Shown: positions 45,627 to 54,610, counted from the stretch's first letter. The stretch: 64,000 nucleotides of DNA from Halovenus amylolytica (GCA_004015825.1 SAYS01000001.1:62001-126000), one strand, 5' to 3'. Notes: generated by a model from the sequence alone, not told the origin. Numbers and translations: made by a program.

Positions 45627-46250
45627 ATGGACTCTGGAGAGACGTACACCAGGCGCGGACTCCTCAAAACAGGCGCGAGTGTCGGGGCGGCAGGCACAGT
45701 CGCGGCCGCGACAACTGGCTCGGCCAGCGCACAGGACCAGTACGGCGGCTTCCTCAGCGATGCGTCCAACTTCGATGGCGAAACCGCCGACGCGACGGGT
45801 ATGGAGGAAGTTACTGTCACTGTCGGTGCTGGCAACCAGGGGCTGCTCTTCGATCCGCCAGCCGTTGTCGTCGACCCGGGTACGACGATCAACTGGTCGT
45901 GGACCGGTGCCGGTGGTGCACACAACGTCCACAACACCGAGGGAGACGAGCCGCTTTTCAGCAGTGGCAGTGCGGTCGATACCGAGGGTGTCGACTACAG
46001 CTTCACGTTCGAGGAAGGGGATGCTGGCGCGCACCCCTACGTCTGTCAACCCCACCAGACACTGGGCATGAAAGGTGTGATCGCCGTCGGTGAGGATAAC
46101 GTCGATGGTGCCACCTTCCCGTTCGGTCAAACCGAGGAAAGTCTTCGACTCGGCGCTATCTTCGGTGGCTCGGCGGTGTTCGGCGTGGCCGCGCTGCTGG
46201 GTGTCGCGGCCTACCGCGATATGTTCGGTGACGAAGAGTCGGAGTACTAG
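45627..46250 (+). CDS. Halocyanin-like blue copper protein
   Basis: 207 residues. A twin-arginine signal ([13 protein letters not shown]) directs export. The cupredoxin domain carries the type 1 copper ligands His99 (GAHNVHN), Cys140, His143 and Met148 ([13 protein letters not shown]). A C-terminal hydrophobic helix ([18 protein letters not shown]) anchors the protein with the copper site outside. It should carry electrons in the respiratory chain. Anchoring at the C terminus rather than by a lipobox is a less common halocyanin layout. The stop region overlaps convergent pdxS by 4 bases. Confidence 0.92.
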   Translation: MDSGETYTRRGLLKTGASVGAAGTVAAATTGSASAQDQYGGFLSDASNFDGETADATGMEEVTVTVGAGNQGLLFDPPAVVVDPGTTINWSWTGAGGAHNVHNTEGDEPLFSSGSAVDTEGVDYSFTFEEGDAGAHPYVCQPHQTLGMKGVIAVGEDNVDGATFPFGQTEESLRLGAIFGGSAVFGVAALLGVAAYRDMFGDEESEY

Positions 46251-47155
46251 ACGCCGCGGTCCTGCAGTCTCTCTTCTTCTGGCAGATCCGCGTTCGCGTC
46301 GCCTTTCATCGACTTGCCGAGATTCGAGGCGATCTCTGCGAGTGTCTCCGGATCGTCCCAGTTGTTGACTGCCTCGACGACCGCCTCGCCCATCTCGCGT
46401 GGGTTCTCGGCCCCGAAGATCCCCGAGCCGACGAAGATCCCGTCACAGCCGTGTTGCATCATCAACGCTGCGTCGGCCGGAGTTGCGATCCCGCCGGCTG
46501 CGAAGTTGACGACCGGCAGCCGGGCACGTTCGGCGGCGTCGTGGACGAGTGCTGCCGGGGCTTCGTGTTCGCGGGCCCACTTTTCGCGTTCCTGGTGGCT
46601 CATCCCTTCGAGTTTCCGGATCGAGCCTCTGATGTTGCGCTGGTGGTGGACTGCCTGATTCACGTCGCCGGTTCCGGCCTCGCCTTTCGTCCGGATCATC
46701 GCTGCGCCCTCGTCGATCCGGCGGAGTGCCTCGCCGAGGTTGCGCGCGCCACAGACGAACGGCGAAGTAAAGTCACGTTTGTCGATGTGATACCGGTCGT
46801 CGGCGGGCGTCAGCACTTCGGATTCGTCGATCATGTCCACGCCGATCGCTTCGAGAATCTGTGCTTCTGCGGTGTGGCCGATCCGGGATTTGCCCATCAC
46901 CGGAATCGAGACAGAATCGATAATATCCGAGACGTCCGCCGGATCAGCCATGCGTGCGACACCGCCGCGTTTCCGGATGTCGGCAGGGACGGCTTCGAGT
47001 GCCATCACCGCGACAGCACCGACGTCCTCGGCGATTCGGGCCTGCTCTTCGTTGACGACGTCCATGATGACGCCGCCTTTCTGCATCTTCGCGAACCCGC
47101 GCTTGACCAGTTCAGTCCCGCGCTCTAGCTCTTCGAGATCGGTCGCCTCACTCAT
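46247..47155 (-). CDS. pdxS: Pyridoxal 5'-phosphate synthase lyase subunit
   Basis: 302 residues. PdxS (Pdx1) builds PLP from ribose 5-phosphate, glyceraldehyde 3-phosphate and ammonia. Signatures are [17 protein letters not shown], the active Lys in [26 protein letters not shown] and the C-terminal GIFGAENP. The glutaminase partner pdxT is not in the window. Length is normal. Confidence 0.96.
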   Translation of the reverse strand: MSEATDLEELERGTELVKRGFAKMQKGGVIMDVVNEEQARIAEDVGAVAVMALEAVPADIRKRGGVARMADPADVSDIIDSVSIPVMGKSRIGHTAEAQILEAIGVDMIDESEVLTPADDRYHIDKRDFTSPFVCGARNLGEALRRIDEGAAMIRTKGEAGTGDVNQAVHHQRNIRGSIRKLEGMSHQEREKWAREHEAPAALVHDAAERARLPVVNFAAGGIATPADAALMMQHGCDGIFVGSGIFGAENPREMGEAVVEAVNNWDDPETLAEIASNLGKSMKGDANADLPEEERLQDRGV

Positions 47156-47214
47156 ATCTATCCATAGGTGTGGAATTACTTAACGGGTGCTATCCCCGCG
47201 ACTCGGGGGCCCCT

Positions 47215-47784
47215 CTATCCGTCGCCGTCTTCGTCGACGATGACGAGTTCGCCGTCCTCGACGGTGACGTTGACCAGCGTCTTGACCTGGAAATCGACCG
47301 AATCGAGTTTGTTCTCGCCGCCAACTTTCTTGATGACGGCGACGGTATCGACGACCTCCGCGCCCATATCTTCGAGCGCGGTCAGCAGTGCCCGGAGGGT
47401 TCCGCCCGTCGAGAGCACGTCGTCTAAGACGAGCAGCCGGTCTCCATCCTGGATATCGTTGATGTACATCTCGGTTTTCGAGTAGCCGGTGACCTGCGAG
47501 ATCGACACCTCGTTTTCGAGACCGTACTTCCGTTTCCGGACGACGACGAGGGGGATGTCGGTCATCAGCGAGACGGCGGTGGAGATGTGAATCCCCATCG
47601 CTTCCGGTGCGACGATCTTGTCGACGTCTTCGAGGTTGGCCTTCCGGATGATCCGGATGACGATCTCCCGCATCAGCTCCGGGCGCAACATTGGAACACC
47701 GTCGCTGATCGGGTGGACGAAGTAGTGATAGCCGTCTTTCTCTACGATCGGAGCCTCGTGCAACGACTCCGTGAGTTTCTCCAT
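47215..47784 (-). CDS. Purine phosphoribosyltransferase, haloarchaeal HGPRTase-like
   Basis: 189 residues. The PRPP-binding motif [17 protein letters not shown] is complete, and an N-terminal [15 protein letters not shown] segment fits the purine PRTase group. Haloarchaeal members are annotated as hypoxanthine/guanine or adenine PRTases, and specificity cannot be settled from sequence. It salvages purine bases. It follows pdxS on the same strand after 59 bases. Confidence 0.9.
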   Translation of the reverse strand: MEKLTESLHEAPIVEKDGYHYFVHPISDGVPMLRPELMREIVIRIIRKANLEDVDKIVAPEAMGIHISTAVSLMTDIPLVVVRKRKYGLENEVSISQVTGYSKTEMYINDIQDGDRLLVLDDVLSTGGTLRALLTALEDMGAEVVDTVAVIKKVGGENKLDSVDFQVKTLVNVTVEDGELVIVDEDGDG

Positions 47785-47893
47785 GTGGTTGCTACTTGCA
47801 GCGTCGTAGAAAAATTTGCCTTTCCCATCCTGTCGTGGACTGTGCTCTTCGGACGATTACTCGGGGTCGAAGACAGCCGTGGCTACCGAGACT

Positions 47894-47907
47894 CAAAAAT
47901 AAAAAAG
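47894..47907 (-). terminator. Poly-T terminator downstream of the pilin gene
   Basis: On the minus strand the pilin stop (47921) is followed after 13 bases by TTTTTTATTTTTGAG, the uridine-rich signal typical of archaeal factor-independent termination. Confidence 0.6.
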
Positions 47908-47920
47908 GTATTCGACGGCG

Positions 47921-48427
47921 TTATGCTTCAGGTGCGTCGTAGTTCCGGAGGGTCGCCGAATCGCCTTCGTTCTCCCAGATCACACTGACGCTATCGTCGA
48001 CAGAGATCCAGACGTCGATGCTGTCACCAGCACTCATTTCCGAGTTATTGAACCCAACATTCGAGGTCGACCAGTCAGTATAATTGCCGGTTGCATTATT
48101 GTAACTACTTCCTGACAGCCCTAATTTGCTCGTTTCAATCGACGGTCCAGAGGTGTGACTGATCGTCAACAGGCCGTCGGCATTGTTATCGCTATCGCCT
48201 GTCTCGTTGTGATCCCACGAATCGGTTTCGTCTACGAGATCGGCGCTGTTGTTCTCGTAATCCACTCCGAAGTTCGCGTTCGGCGTCGTCTGGCTGACCT
48301 GTTCCCCCAGACCCAGCACGAAGGTTGCGATTACTGCCGCGAGAATGACCGTAATCGCCACCATCAGGATAACCCCGATAACTGGGCTGACCGCGTCGTC
48401 GTCGTTGAGTAGCTGTTTTAGTTGCAT
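47921..48427 (-). CDS. Archaeal type IV pilin with class III signal
   Basis: 168 residues from ATG 48427. The prepilin-type leader LNDDDAVSPVIGVILMVAIT has the haloarchaeal pattern, with cleavage expected before VSPVIG and a hydrophobic assembly helix after. The mature part is polar with five N-glycosylation sequons (NNS, NET, NAT, NYT, NNS). The gene is more A+T-rich than its neighbours. Its partner ATPase could be the PilB-like protein at 61504, but other pil loci are likely. Confidence 0.88.
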   Translation of the reverse strand: MQLKQLLNDDDAVSPVIGVILMVAITVILAAVIATFVLGLGEQVSQTTPNANFGVDYENNSADLVDETDSWDHNETGDSDNNADGLLTISHTSGPSIETSKLGLSGSSYNNATGNYTDWSTSNVGFNNSEMSAGDSIDVWISVDDSVSVIWENEGDSATLRNYDAPEA

Positions 48428-48528
48428 GTTTGCCTCTGACGGCACCCTCTCTGGCTGCCTCACCCCGTCTTAGCTACCGGTGCTGGCAGAAGTAGGATGC
48501 TCGTTATTCGTAGTAATACCATACTAAC

Positions 48529-48536
48529 ATATAAAT
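48529..48536 (-). promoter_or_regulatory. TATA box of the pilin gene
   Basis: On the minus strand TTTATATG lies about 100 bases before the pilin ATG, implying a 5' untranslated leader of roughly 75 bases, unlike the leaderless genes around it. Confidence 0.45.
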
Positions 48537-48576
48537 GCATTCTTCGATTTCTTGAATCTGATAATGGTTAGTTCCG

Positions 48577-49740
48577 CTACAGCTCGGCAACGAGTCGGTC
48601 TGCGACGATCCCCCCCAGTTCTCGTTTCGAACCGTCGAACTGTTCGACGGTCCCAGTATCAACGACCACGGCCCGGGTTTCGGCCTCGCCCATCACTCCC
48701 GTCTCGTTGCCGACGACGAAGGCGAGCCCGGCCCGATCCTGAATTCGGCGTGCCTCCTCGACGAGATTGTCGTCGTCGTCGCTGCTCTCGGCTTTGAAGC
48801 CCACGATCGGTAGCTCTGGATACTCCGCTCTGACGGTGTCGATCAGCTTCGGGGTTGGTTCGAGTTCCAGTGTGAGTGTCTCCTGGCCCGACCGGATCTT
48901 CTCGGAGGCGGCCTCGACAGTGTAATCCGAGATCGCCGCCGCCGAAATCAGGGCGTCCGCATCGTCGGCGTGAGCGAGCACGCCATCGAGCATCTCCTGC
49001 ATACTCTCGACGTGCTCGACGGTTGCCCAGGGGAGATCCGGGCCATCGTGGACGAGGACGACCTCTGCGCCGCGGACGTAACACGAGCGGGCGACCTCCC
49101 GTCCCGTCTGTCCGGACGCCCGGTTCGAGAGCGTGCGGATCGGATCGATCGATTCCGTCGTCGCGCCGCTCGTGACGATCACCCGCTTGCCAGCCAGCGA
49201 CTGCTCGGTCGTCGCGCGCGCCGCCTCGGTGACGATGGTCTCCTCGTCGGCGATTTTCGCCTTCCCTTCCTCGATCCGTGGCTCGGCAAAATTGACGCCC
49301 CAGTCTTCGAGCTGGTCGAGTGCATCGAGGACTCCGGGGTGGTCGTACATCGGTTCGTGCATCGCCGGCACGACGACGATCGGGATGTCGGCCCCCAGCG
49401 CCGTGGTGGCGGTAGTGGTCACCGGTGTATCGTCGATTGCGGCGGCCATCTTCCCGACTGTGTTCGCCGTCGCCGGCGCGACGAGGAGGAGATCCGCCCA
49501 GCCCTCCCTGCCACACAGATCGACGTGCTCGATGTTGCCGGTAATCTCGGTTACGACGGGGTTGTCTGTCGCGTATTCGAGCGCCCAGGGGTGGATAATC
49601 CCCTCGGCAGCGGGGGTCGTAATCGCCCGGACTTCGGCGCCCTGTCGACGGAGTTCGTGCGCCAACTCGACGGTCTTGACGGCCGCAATCGAGCCCGTCA
49701 CACCCAGCGCGACCCTGACACCGGAAAGCATACTCGACAT
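48577..49740 (-). CDS. coaBC: Phosphopantothenoylcysteine decarboxylase/phosphopantothenate-cysteine ligase
   Basis: 387 residues, a fused CoaBC of coenzyme A synthesis. The N-terminal flavoprotein decarboxylase half has LGVTGSIAAVKTVEL, the catalytic His in HPWALEYATDNP and the PAMHEPMYDHP motif. The C-terminal synthetase half begins at GKRVIVTSGATTESIDPIR. Length is normal. The start could also be the ATG three codons later. Confidence 0.95.
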   Translation of the reverse strand: MSSMLSGVRVALGVTGSIAAVKTVELAHELRRQGAEVRAITTPAAEGIIHPWALEYATDNPVVTEITGNIEHVDLCGREGWADLLLVAPATANTVGKMAAAIDDTPVTTTATTALGADIPIVVVPAMHEPMYDHPGVLDALDQLEDWGVNFAEPRIEEGKAKIADEETIVTEAARATTEQSLAGKRVIVTSGATTESIDPIRTLSNRASGQTGREVARSCYVRGAEVVLVHDGPDLPWATVEHVESMQEMLDGVLAHADDADALISAAAISDYTVEAASEKIRSGQETLTLELEPTPKLIDTVRAEYPELPIVGFKAESSDDDDNLVEEARRIQDRAGLAFVVGNETGVMGEAETRAVVVDTGTVEQFDGSKRELGGIVADRLVAEL

Positions 49741-49772
49741 TCCGGGCGCGACCGTATAAAAGTCTCCGCGAT

Positions 49773-50678
49773 CTAGTCCATCGGCTCCGCGATTCCCTCG
49801 ACGTTCGAGAGCTCCAGTCCGCCGCCGATGGTCCGGTTCGGATACGGGATGTTGACTCCCTCGTCGTCGAAGCGCTCCTTGACGGCTTTGACGTACTCGC
49901 CACGGATCTTGACGAAATCAGAGCGGGCCGGATTCCCGATCCAGATGCGTGACTGCAGTCCGACCGAGGAGTCACCGAGTTCGACGACTCTGACCGAGGG
50001 TGCGGGGTCGTCGAGGATCCCGTCGTGTGTTTCGGCCTCCTCGACGATGATCTCTGTCGCTTTCTCGATATCGTCCTCGTAGCCGATCCCGAAGACGAAC
50101 TTCACCCGGAGCTGGTCTTTCGCGACCGGATTCTTTACGACATCGTCAGTCAGACTCGAATTCGGGACCGTCAGCAGTTCGTTGTCGAAGGTCCGGACAC
50201 GGGTCACGCGCAGGCTGATATCTTCGACGACGCCGGCGTTGTCGCCCCACTCGATCCAGTCGCCGATCCGGAACGGCTTTTCCGAGAAGATCAGGATACC
50301 GGCAGCGAAGTTCTGGATGATGTTCTGAAGTGCGAACCCGATAGCCAGCGTCGCGGCCGCGCCGACGGTGGTAATTGCCGTCAGGAAATCCCCGAACCCC
50401 GCAGTCCCGAACGCGATCGTGACCGCAGCGAACAGAATCAGGAAGTTTACCAGTTTGTTCAGTGGTTTGCGGGCGTGTGCATCCAGCCCACGTGCCTCCA
50501 TGGCACGGCTGCTGAGTGGCCCCAGCGTCGCGCGTCCAACCGTGTAGATCACGAAAAATATAGCAACGAAGACGACCCCCTGTGCGATGGTGCTCGCGTA
50601 GGGCACTCCGATGTCGCCGAGTTGGTCGGCCATTGGGTCGACGAAAGCCAGTACTGAGCCGGCGATCTCACCGATCAC
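49773..50678 (-). CDS. MscS family mechanosensitive channel (short paralogue)
   Basis: 301 residues. Three hydrophobic segments precede the glycine/alanine-rich pore helix (GAAATLAIGFALQNIIQNFAAG) and the MscS beta domain (PFRIGDWIEWGDNAGVVEDI). The start overlaps the stop of the upstream YhbY gene (ATGA). It complements the longer paralogue at 44259, and having two in one window suggests a strong need for osmotic relief. Confidence 0.93.
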   Translation of the reverse strand: MIGEIAGSVLAFVDPMADQLGDIGVPYASTIAQGVVFVAIFFVIYTVGRATLGPLSSRAMEARGLDAHARKPLNKLVNFLILFAAVTIAFGTAGFGDFLTAITTVGAAATLAIGFALQNIIQNFAAGILIFSEKPFRIGDWIEWGDNAGVVEDISLRVTRVRTFDNELLTVPNSSLTDDVVKNPVAKDQLRVKFVFGIGYEDDIEKATEIIVEEAETHDGILDDPAPSVRVVELGDSSVGLQSRIWIGNPARSDFVKIRGEYVKAVKERFDDEGVNIPYPNRTIGGGLELSNVEGIAEPMD

Positions 50679-50923
50679 CGCTCGATCACTGCCGTGTGGC
50701 CACGCGTTTCGACGACCGTCGCGTTGACCCGGTCTGCGAGGTCGTCCGCAAGCGTCTCGGTATCGGTTCCGCCCCGTGCAGCACGGTGGAATTTGACTTT
50801 CACGAGATCAGTCTCTTCGAGTTGTCCGTTGAGTTCCTCTGTCACCGCATCGATGCCCCGTTTCCCAACCCAGACAGTGACGTCCAGATTGTGAATCCGC
50901 TGTGGCCGCGTTTCTTCGCTCAT
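50675..50923 (-). CDS. YhbY/CRM-domain RNA-binding protein
   Basis: 82 residues, a single CRM domain of the YhbY type, which binds pre-ribosomal RNA. Visible are the N-terminal TVWVGKRGIDAVTEELNG and the VKVKFHR strand followed by a C-terminal VVETRGHTAVIER. It lies between the RNase P subunit gene and mscS on the same strand, a grouping of RNA-processing and membrane genes. It overlaps mscS by 4 bases. Confidence 0.92.
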   Translation of the reverse strand: MSEETRPQRIHNLDVTVWVGKRGIDAVTEELNGQLEETDLVKVKFHRAARGGTDTETLADDLADRVNATVVETRGHTAVIER

Positions 50924-51006
50924 AGTACGTAGTTATCGAGACTGGCACGTAAAAGGATAGTTACCTGCCACGGCGCGCATCCGCGACTCTCGGATCTCGC
51001 ACACTC

Positions 51007-51117
51007 ATAGTGATTGTTGCGAGTCTGTACCGCTCTAGCGACGCAAATTCTGTGTTACACGCCGTGACACGTCGATATCCGTGACTCGGTCACGAAAATA
51101 ACCGCAACAATCACTAT
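51007..51117 (-). repeat. Family A element (A1), 111 bp
   Basis: It is bounded by perfect 15-base inverted repeats ATAGTGATTGTTGCG (51007-51021) and its complement (51103-51117). On the minus strand it contains the small hairpin GTGACCGAGTCAC near the left arm. It aligns without gaps to 55348-55458, 82 of 111 positions identical by hand count. Its first base is the last base of the rnp4 stop codon (TGATAG). No protein is encoded. Confidence 0.75.
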
Positions 51118-51395
51118 CAGGCGTCGTACGGATACCGGGCCTGTTCACCGCAATCGCAGGTGACGACGACGTGCCCGTCCTGCAATCGTACCCGGGCGTT
51201 CCTGCCCGGCCGAAGATAGACGTCACAGCTGTCGCAGGTAAACCGGACGAACTCCCGCGGGAGTGTCAGCCGGTTGCGTTCGGCGATCCGACGTGCTCGC
51301 CTGACGTACCGCCGCGCCCGATCCTCGCGACAGTCGGCACTCGCCTCGCGTGCGAGGTCGTGGAGGCGGTCGATACGCTCGGCTGCGATACTCAC
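51117..51395 (-). CDS. rnp4: RNase P protein component 4 (Rpp21)
   Basis: 92 residues. Rnp4 is a zinc-ribbon subunit of archaeal RNase P, which matures tRNA 5' ends. The basic helical N terminus (RYVRRARRIAERNRLTLP) and the Cys pairs CDSC and CDC around PGRNARVRLQDG fit Rpp21. It is a little shorter than many homologues but intact. The stop TGA merges with a family A element terminus, and YhbY lies beyond the element. Confidence 0.9.
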   Translation of the reverse strand: MSIAAERIDRLHDLAREASADCREDRARRYVRRARRIAERNRLTLPREFVRFTCDSCDVYLRPGRNARVRLQDGHVVVTCDCGEQARYPYDA

Positions 51396-51481
51396 ACCAC
51401 CACAGAGGATCGACGGCTACGAATAGCTTGCTCTTCCGGTCCGGCGAAACCCCCATAGGACAGCGACTCGAAGCCGGTGCT

Positions 51482-52081
51482 GTGAGCGAACAGTATCGGA
51501 CAGTGGACGGTCGTGGTCGCGCGGCCTTCGAGATCAGCGGCTCCGAGTTCGTCGGCCACGTCCAGCAGGCCGAGACCATCGAGGCTGCAGAGAACTTTAT
51601 CGAGGATATATCGGCGGAGTACGACGATGCGACGCACAACGTCCCGGCCTACCGTGTCCGGGCCGAACCGCTCCGGGAGTGGGCCAGCGACGCCGACGAA
51701 CCCAGCGGCAGTGCGGGCAAACCGGCACTCAACGTCCTCCAGCAGGAAGCCCTCGAAAACGTGGTCGTCGTCGTGACACGGTACTACGGTGGCACCAAAC
51801 TCGGTGTCGGGGGGCTGGCTCGCGCGTACGCCCGTGGTGTCAAAGACGCCATCGACGACGCTGGCATCGTCGAACAACGACCACACGAAGCGTTCGAGAT
51901 TACTGTCGAGTACGACGACTCGGGTACCGTCCGGGGGATTCTGGAAAGCTCCGAGGCGACCTTCGAGGCCAGCTACGAGGCAGACGTGGCGTTTGCCGTC
52001 CGGGTACCGGTAACCGAAGGGAGTGAGTTGCGCGACCGGATCCGGAGCGCGACGAGCGGTCGGGCAGAGTTCGACCTGTGA
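51482..52081 (+). CDS. YigZ/IMPACT family protein
   Basis: 199 residues from GTG 51482 (VSEQYRTVDGRGR); the frame continues upstream but that part is antisense to rnp4. The IMPACT N-terminal domain is clear: SEFVGHV, the ATHNVPAYRV segment, DDAGIVEQRP and the hallmark VVVTRYYGGTKLGVGGL. The C-terminal ferredoxin-like domain is present. The family is linked to translation control under stress, with uncertain biochemistry. Confidence 0.9.
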   Translation: MSEQYRTVDGRGRAAFEISGSEFVGHVQQAETIEAAENFIEDISAEYDDATHNVPAYRVRAEPLREWASDADEPSGSAGKPALNVLQQEALENVVVVVTRYYGGTKLGVGGLARAYARGVKDAIDDAGIVEQRPHEAFEITVEYDDSGTVRGILESSEATFEASYEADVAFAVRVPVTEGSELRDRIRSATSGRAEFDL

Positions 52082-52101
52082 CTGCTTTTCGGGGTCGCAA
52101 A

Positions 52102-52782
52102 TCACTCAGTCGTCCCGAACGCCCGGTCTCCGGCGTCGCCGAGACCGGGGACGATGTAGCCGTCGTCGTCGAGGTGGTCGTCGACGCTGACGGTCACGAG
52201 TTTTGCAGCCGGGAACTCCGAGTCGATCCGGGCCAGCCCGGCAGGCGCGCTCACAGCAGAGAGGACGATCACTTGCTTCGGCTCCGGGTTGTCGGCGAGC
52301 AACTCCGCAAGTACTGCCGACAGCGTGCTACCCGTTGCGAGCATCGGGTCGGCGACGATCACGGTATCTTCCGGTCGGATCTCCGGGAGTTTGACGTACT
52401 GCACCGAGATCGGGAACTCCCCCTCTTCGTTCATACCAGCCGATTCGTCGCGGCTCGCGGAGATCACGGCCTGCCGTGCCGCGGGAAAGGCCTTCAGCAG
52501 TCCCTCGACGAAGGGTGTCGCCGCCCGGAGAACGTTGACGATGACGACATCGTCGAGGCCAGTGAGCCGGTCGCCGGTCGTCGATGTGAGTGGCGTCTGG
52601 ACCTCTGTCGGGGCAGATTCCAGCCACTCGTCGATTATCTCGTAGCCACAGAGGCGGCCGAGTTTGACCAGTCCTTTCCGGAAGGCGACCTGTTCGGTGT
52701 CGACACTCCGGAGGTCAGTCAGTGTATGCTGTGCGAGCGCGTGGGTGACAACGGACGTCTGCTCGCGCTGTTCGATCGACAT
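52102..52782 (-). CDS. upp: Uracil phosphoribosyltransferase
   Basis: 226 residues from ATG 52782 ([10 protein letters not shown]). Upp converts uracil and PRPP to UMP. The PRPP loop [18 protein letters not shown] and the uracil-binding C-terminal [11 protein letters not shown] are typical. A longer in-frame start at 52809 is not needed. It is convergent with the YigZ gene. Confidence 0.95.
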   Translation of the reverse strand: MSIEQREQTSVVTHALAQHTLTDLRSVDTEQVAFRKGLVKLGRLCGYEIIDEWLESAPTEVQTPLTSTTGDRLTGLDDVVIVNVLRAATPFVEGLLKAFPAARQAVISASRDESAGMNEEGEFPISVQYVKLPEIRPEDTVIVADPMLATGSTLSAVLAELLADNPEPKQVIVLSAVSAPAGLARIDSEFPAAKLVTVSVDDHLDDDGYIVPGLGDAGDRAFGTTE

Positions 52783-52848
52783 ATCTCCTGTTCGGGGCAG
52801 ATGGCTCATTATACTGCCGGAGACTCCCTCCTGAAAAGGCGCAGACGC

Positions 52849-53202
52849 TCAGCTCTCGGCTCGATCCGCGAGTTCCAGATAGGGACCGAACTGGTCTCCG
52901 AGAGCACACAGTGTGAGTGTCTCTCGGTCCGGATCGTACTCGACGACGCCGGCTTCGACCAGCGGCGGAATGTGGACGTGTACGAGGCTGGTACAGATGC
53001 GCTCGAAATGCTCGCGCGTGTGCTCGCCCTCATGGAGCGCGAGGTGGTCGGCGAGGTCCTCGACGTCGACAGCGCCGACGGACTGCGAGAGATACCTCAG
53101 TGCGCACAGCCGGCGTTCACTCGACAGCAGTCTAAAAATCGTCGTCACCGGGAGTGACTGTTCGGTCCGACTCGGACGACCTGGTGTGTCTGTAGATGGC
53201 AT
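52849..53202 (-). CDS. DUF7344-like winged-helix regulator
   Basis: 117 residues. The core reads LLSSERRLCALRYLSQ, DVEDLADHLALHEG and ICTSLVHVHIPPLVEAGVVE, a winged helix of the haloarchaeal DUF7344 group, thought to be DNA-binding regulators. There is no sensor domain. Its target is unknown. It stands before a 545-base repeat-filled gap. Confidence 0.82.
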   Translation of the reverse strand: MPSTDTPGRPSRTEQSLPVTTIFRLLSSERRLCALRYLSQSVGAVDVEDLADHLALHEGEHTREHFERICTSLVHVHIPPLVEAGVVEYDPDRETLTLCALGDQFGPYLELADRAES

Positions 53203-53328
53203 TGGTTTCTCGATACTGTGCTAACTGGTCAGGGGCCACCCTGGCTCTATTTTAGCAGAGTATTGGTTACTGGTAGGACAATACTATATTAAGTGTTGTC
53301 CCTACGTGCTCTCGGTTACTCTCGTTTG

Positions 53329-53680
53329 CTATCTTGATACAGCAAGAGAATCCCGCTGCTTACGTCGGGTGTGAGTCGGGTAAGCATCGGTATTTTTTCA
53401 ACAAAGCATGGGTAGCTAGATCTAACCAAGGTGGTACGTCCGCCCCTATGTCGGGACAATCGGACACTCTTGGGATCCCAACCCGACTCTCAGAACGTAT
53501 CCGTTGTGGGAGAGGTGAAGATACCGACGCAAAACAACCAGATACCTTCGAATCCCCCGCGGGATATGAGTAACAGAGGCGTGGCACTCCCAGTAGTCTC
53601 GATCTACAAACCCCAGGTTCCCAAACCAGCGGCGCGGTGCCGTGGGAAGCCCCGTCGTTTACGTGGGGGAGGATGTCACA
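53329..53680 (+). mobile_element. TnpB-less IS200/IS605-type relic (C2) with hairpin ends
   Basis: The left end CTATCTTGATACAGC and the adjoining CCCGCTGCTTACGTCGGG hairpin region match C1 at 39345. The right end CCCCGTCGTTTACGTGGGG followed by GAGGATGTCA matches C1's right end. Both copies can be read through the right end as KPRRLR(G/R)GGCH in the same relation to the hairpin, suggesting descent from a tnpB tail. No transposase remains. Its right end runs directly into repeat B3. Confidence 0.6.
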
Positions 53681-53748
53681 CTGCTGGTGAGCTATTCGAT
53701 CAGATATTCGACGTCGAAAATACGCCAGTTTTGTACAGCCACCAGTAC
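53678..53748 (-). repeat. Internally deleted family B element (B3), 71 bp
   Basis: The right arm TACAGCCACCAGTAC (53734-53748) with the flanking GCCAGTTTTG and the left arm ACACTGCTGG match family B, but the central hairpin part is missing. On the minus strand the arm follows the stop codon of the small ORF (TAGTACTGG). It begins at the last bases of relic C2. Confidence 0.55.
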
Positions 53749-53993
53749 TACTCGTCGAGAAACGTCGTCTTACCCGGAACCGTTCCGTCGTCGACCCGTT
53801 CGATTTCGATCTGCCACTCGGGGACGAGCGACGACTCCGATGTCACCTTCCACGTTCCACAGACCTCTGCGCCGCCAGCAAACGACTCCAGAACGAGTGT
53901 TTGCAGGGCCGTTTCGAACTCACCTGTGCTCTCTGCCGCCTCGGATTCAGTCTCCATGATCTCTTTAGTGCCGACGCCGCCTCTGTGTGACAT
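53748..53993 (-). CDS. Small haloarchaeal protein, function unknown
   Basis: 81 residues from ATG 53993; ATG 54032 is an in-frame alternative adding 13 residues. An acidic helical start (METESEAAESTGEFETALQ) precedes a beta-rich part (GAEVCGTWKVTSESSLVPEW). No family is certain. Its stop TAG is contiguous with a family B arm. It is divergent from the HalOD1 gene, 95 bases away. Confidence 0.55.
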   Translation of the reverse strand: MSHRGGVGTKEIMETESEAAESTGEFETALQTLVLESFAGGAEVCGTWKVTSESSLVPEWQIEIERVDDGTVPGKTTFLDE

Positions 53994-54088
53994 CGACGTT
54001 TGTACCCTATATAGGCTGTCAGAGTATTTCAACGCTCGCTGGGCCGCTCTCCCCGGTATAATCCTATGCTATACATCACATCTCTCAC

Positions 54089-54304
54089 ATGAATCAGACA
54101 CGCAGTGAAGCAGTTATCGGGACGGTCGCGACAGCAGAGGGTGTCGATCCCTCTCAACTGTTGACACCGCTTTACACTTTCGTCGATCCGGACGCGCTCG
54201 ACTCCCTGTTTCGGACTGGGGGTGGATCCGTCCAGTTCAGCTATTGTGGATACTGGATCACCGTCGACGCCTCCGGAACAGTCGGATACGAACCGGTCGA
54301 GTGA
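54089..54304 (+). CDS. HalOD1 output-domain protein
   Basis: 71 residues, a single HalOD1 domain: VIGTVATAEGVDPSQLLTPL followed by YTFVDPDALDSLFR. HalOD1 is a haloarchaeal domain usually attached to sensor proteins and presumed to be a signalling output; here it stands alone. It could act with the DUF7344-like regulator nearby. Confidence 0.8.
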   Translation: MNQTRSEAVIGTVATAEGVDPSQLLTPLYTFVDPDALDSLFRTGGGSVQFSYCGYWITVDASGTVGYEPVE

Positions 54305-54362
54305 GTGATCCGCCCGGGCCAGTCTCCAGTAGCTTTATGAGTCGCTGTCTGAGATGACAACT

Positions 54363-54542
54363 ATGGCCGATACGGAGAACGTTATACTCGCCTTCTTTAC
54401 TGCACTCGGTCTGGGCCTCTATGCCGTGCTCGCTGTGTTTACTGATCTGGAGTTGCTACGCATCTTCGCTGTCGTGTTCATCGTCGGATTCGTCATGCCG
54501 CAGTTGCTCGTCCGACTCATTCGGTCCAACTCCGTTCGGTGA
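54363..54542 (+). CDS. Very small membrane protein
   Basis: 59 residues from ATG 54363 (MADTENV). Two hydrophobic helices (ILAFFTALGLGLYAVLAVF and a second ending FVMPQLLVRL) occupy most of the length. The function is unknown. It ends 68 bases before the SDR start and may be on its transcript. Confidence 0.6.
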   Translation: MADTENVILAFFTALGLGLYAVLAVFTDLELLRIFAVVFIVGFVMPQLLVRLIRSNSVR

Positions 54543-54610
54543 GCTCGCTGTCCGGAAAGACGGGCCAGATGTCTCGCGGGATTGATGCGACCCGCCCACT
54601 TACACCAGCC

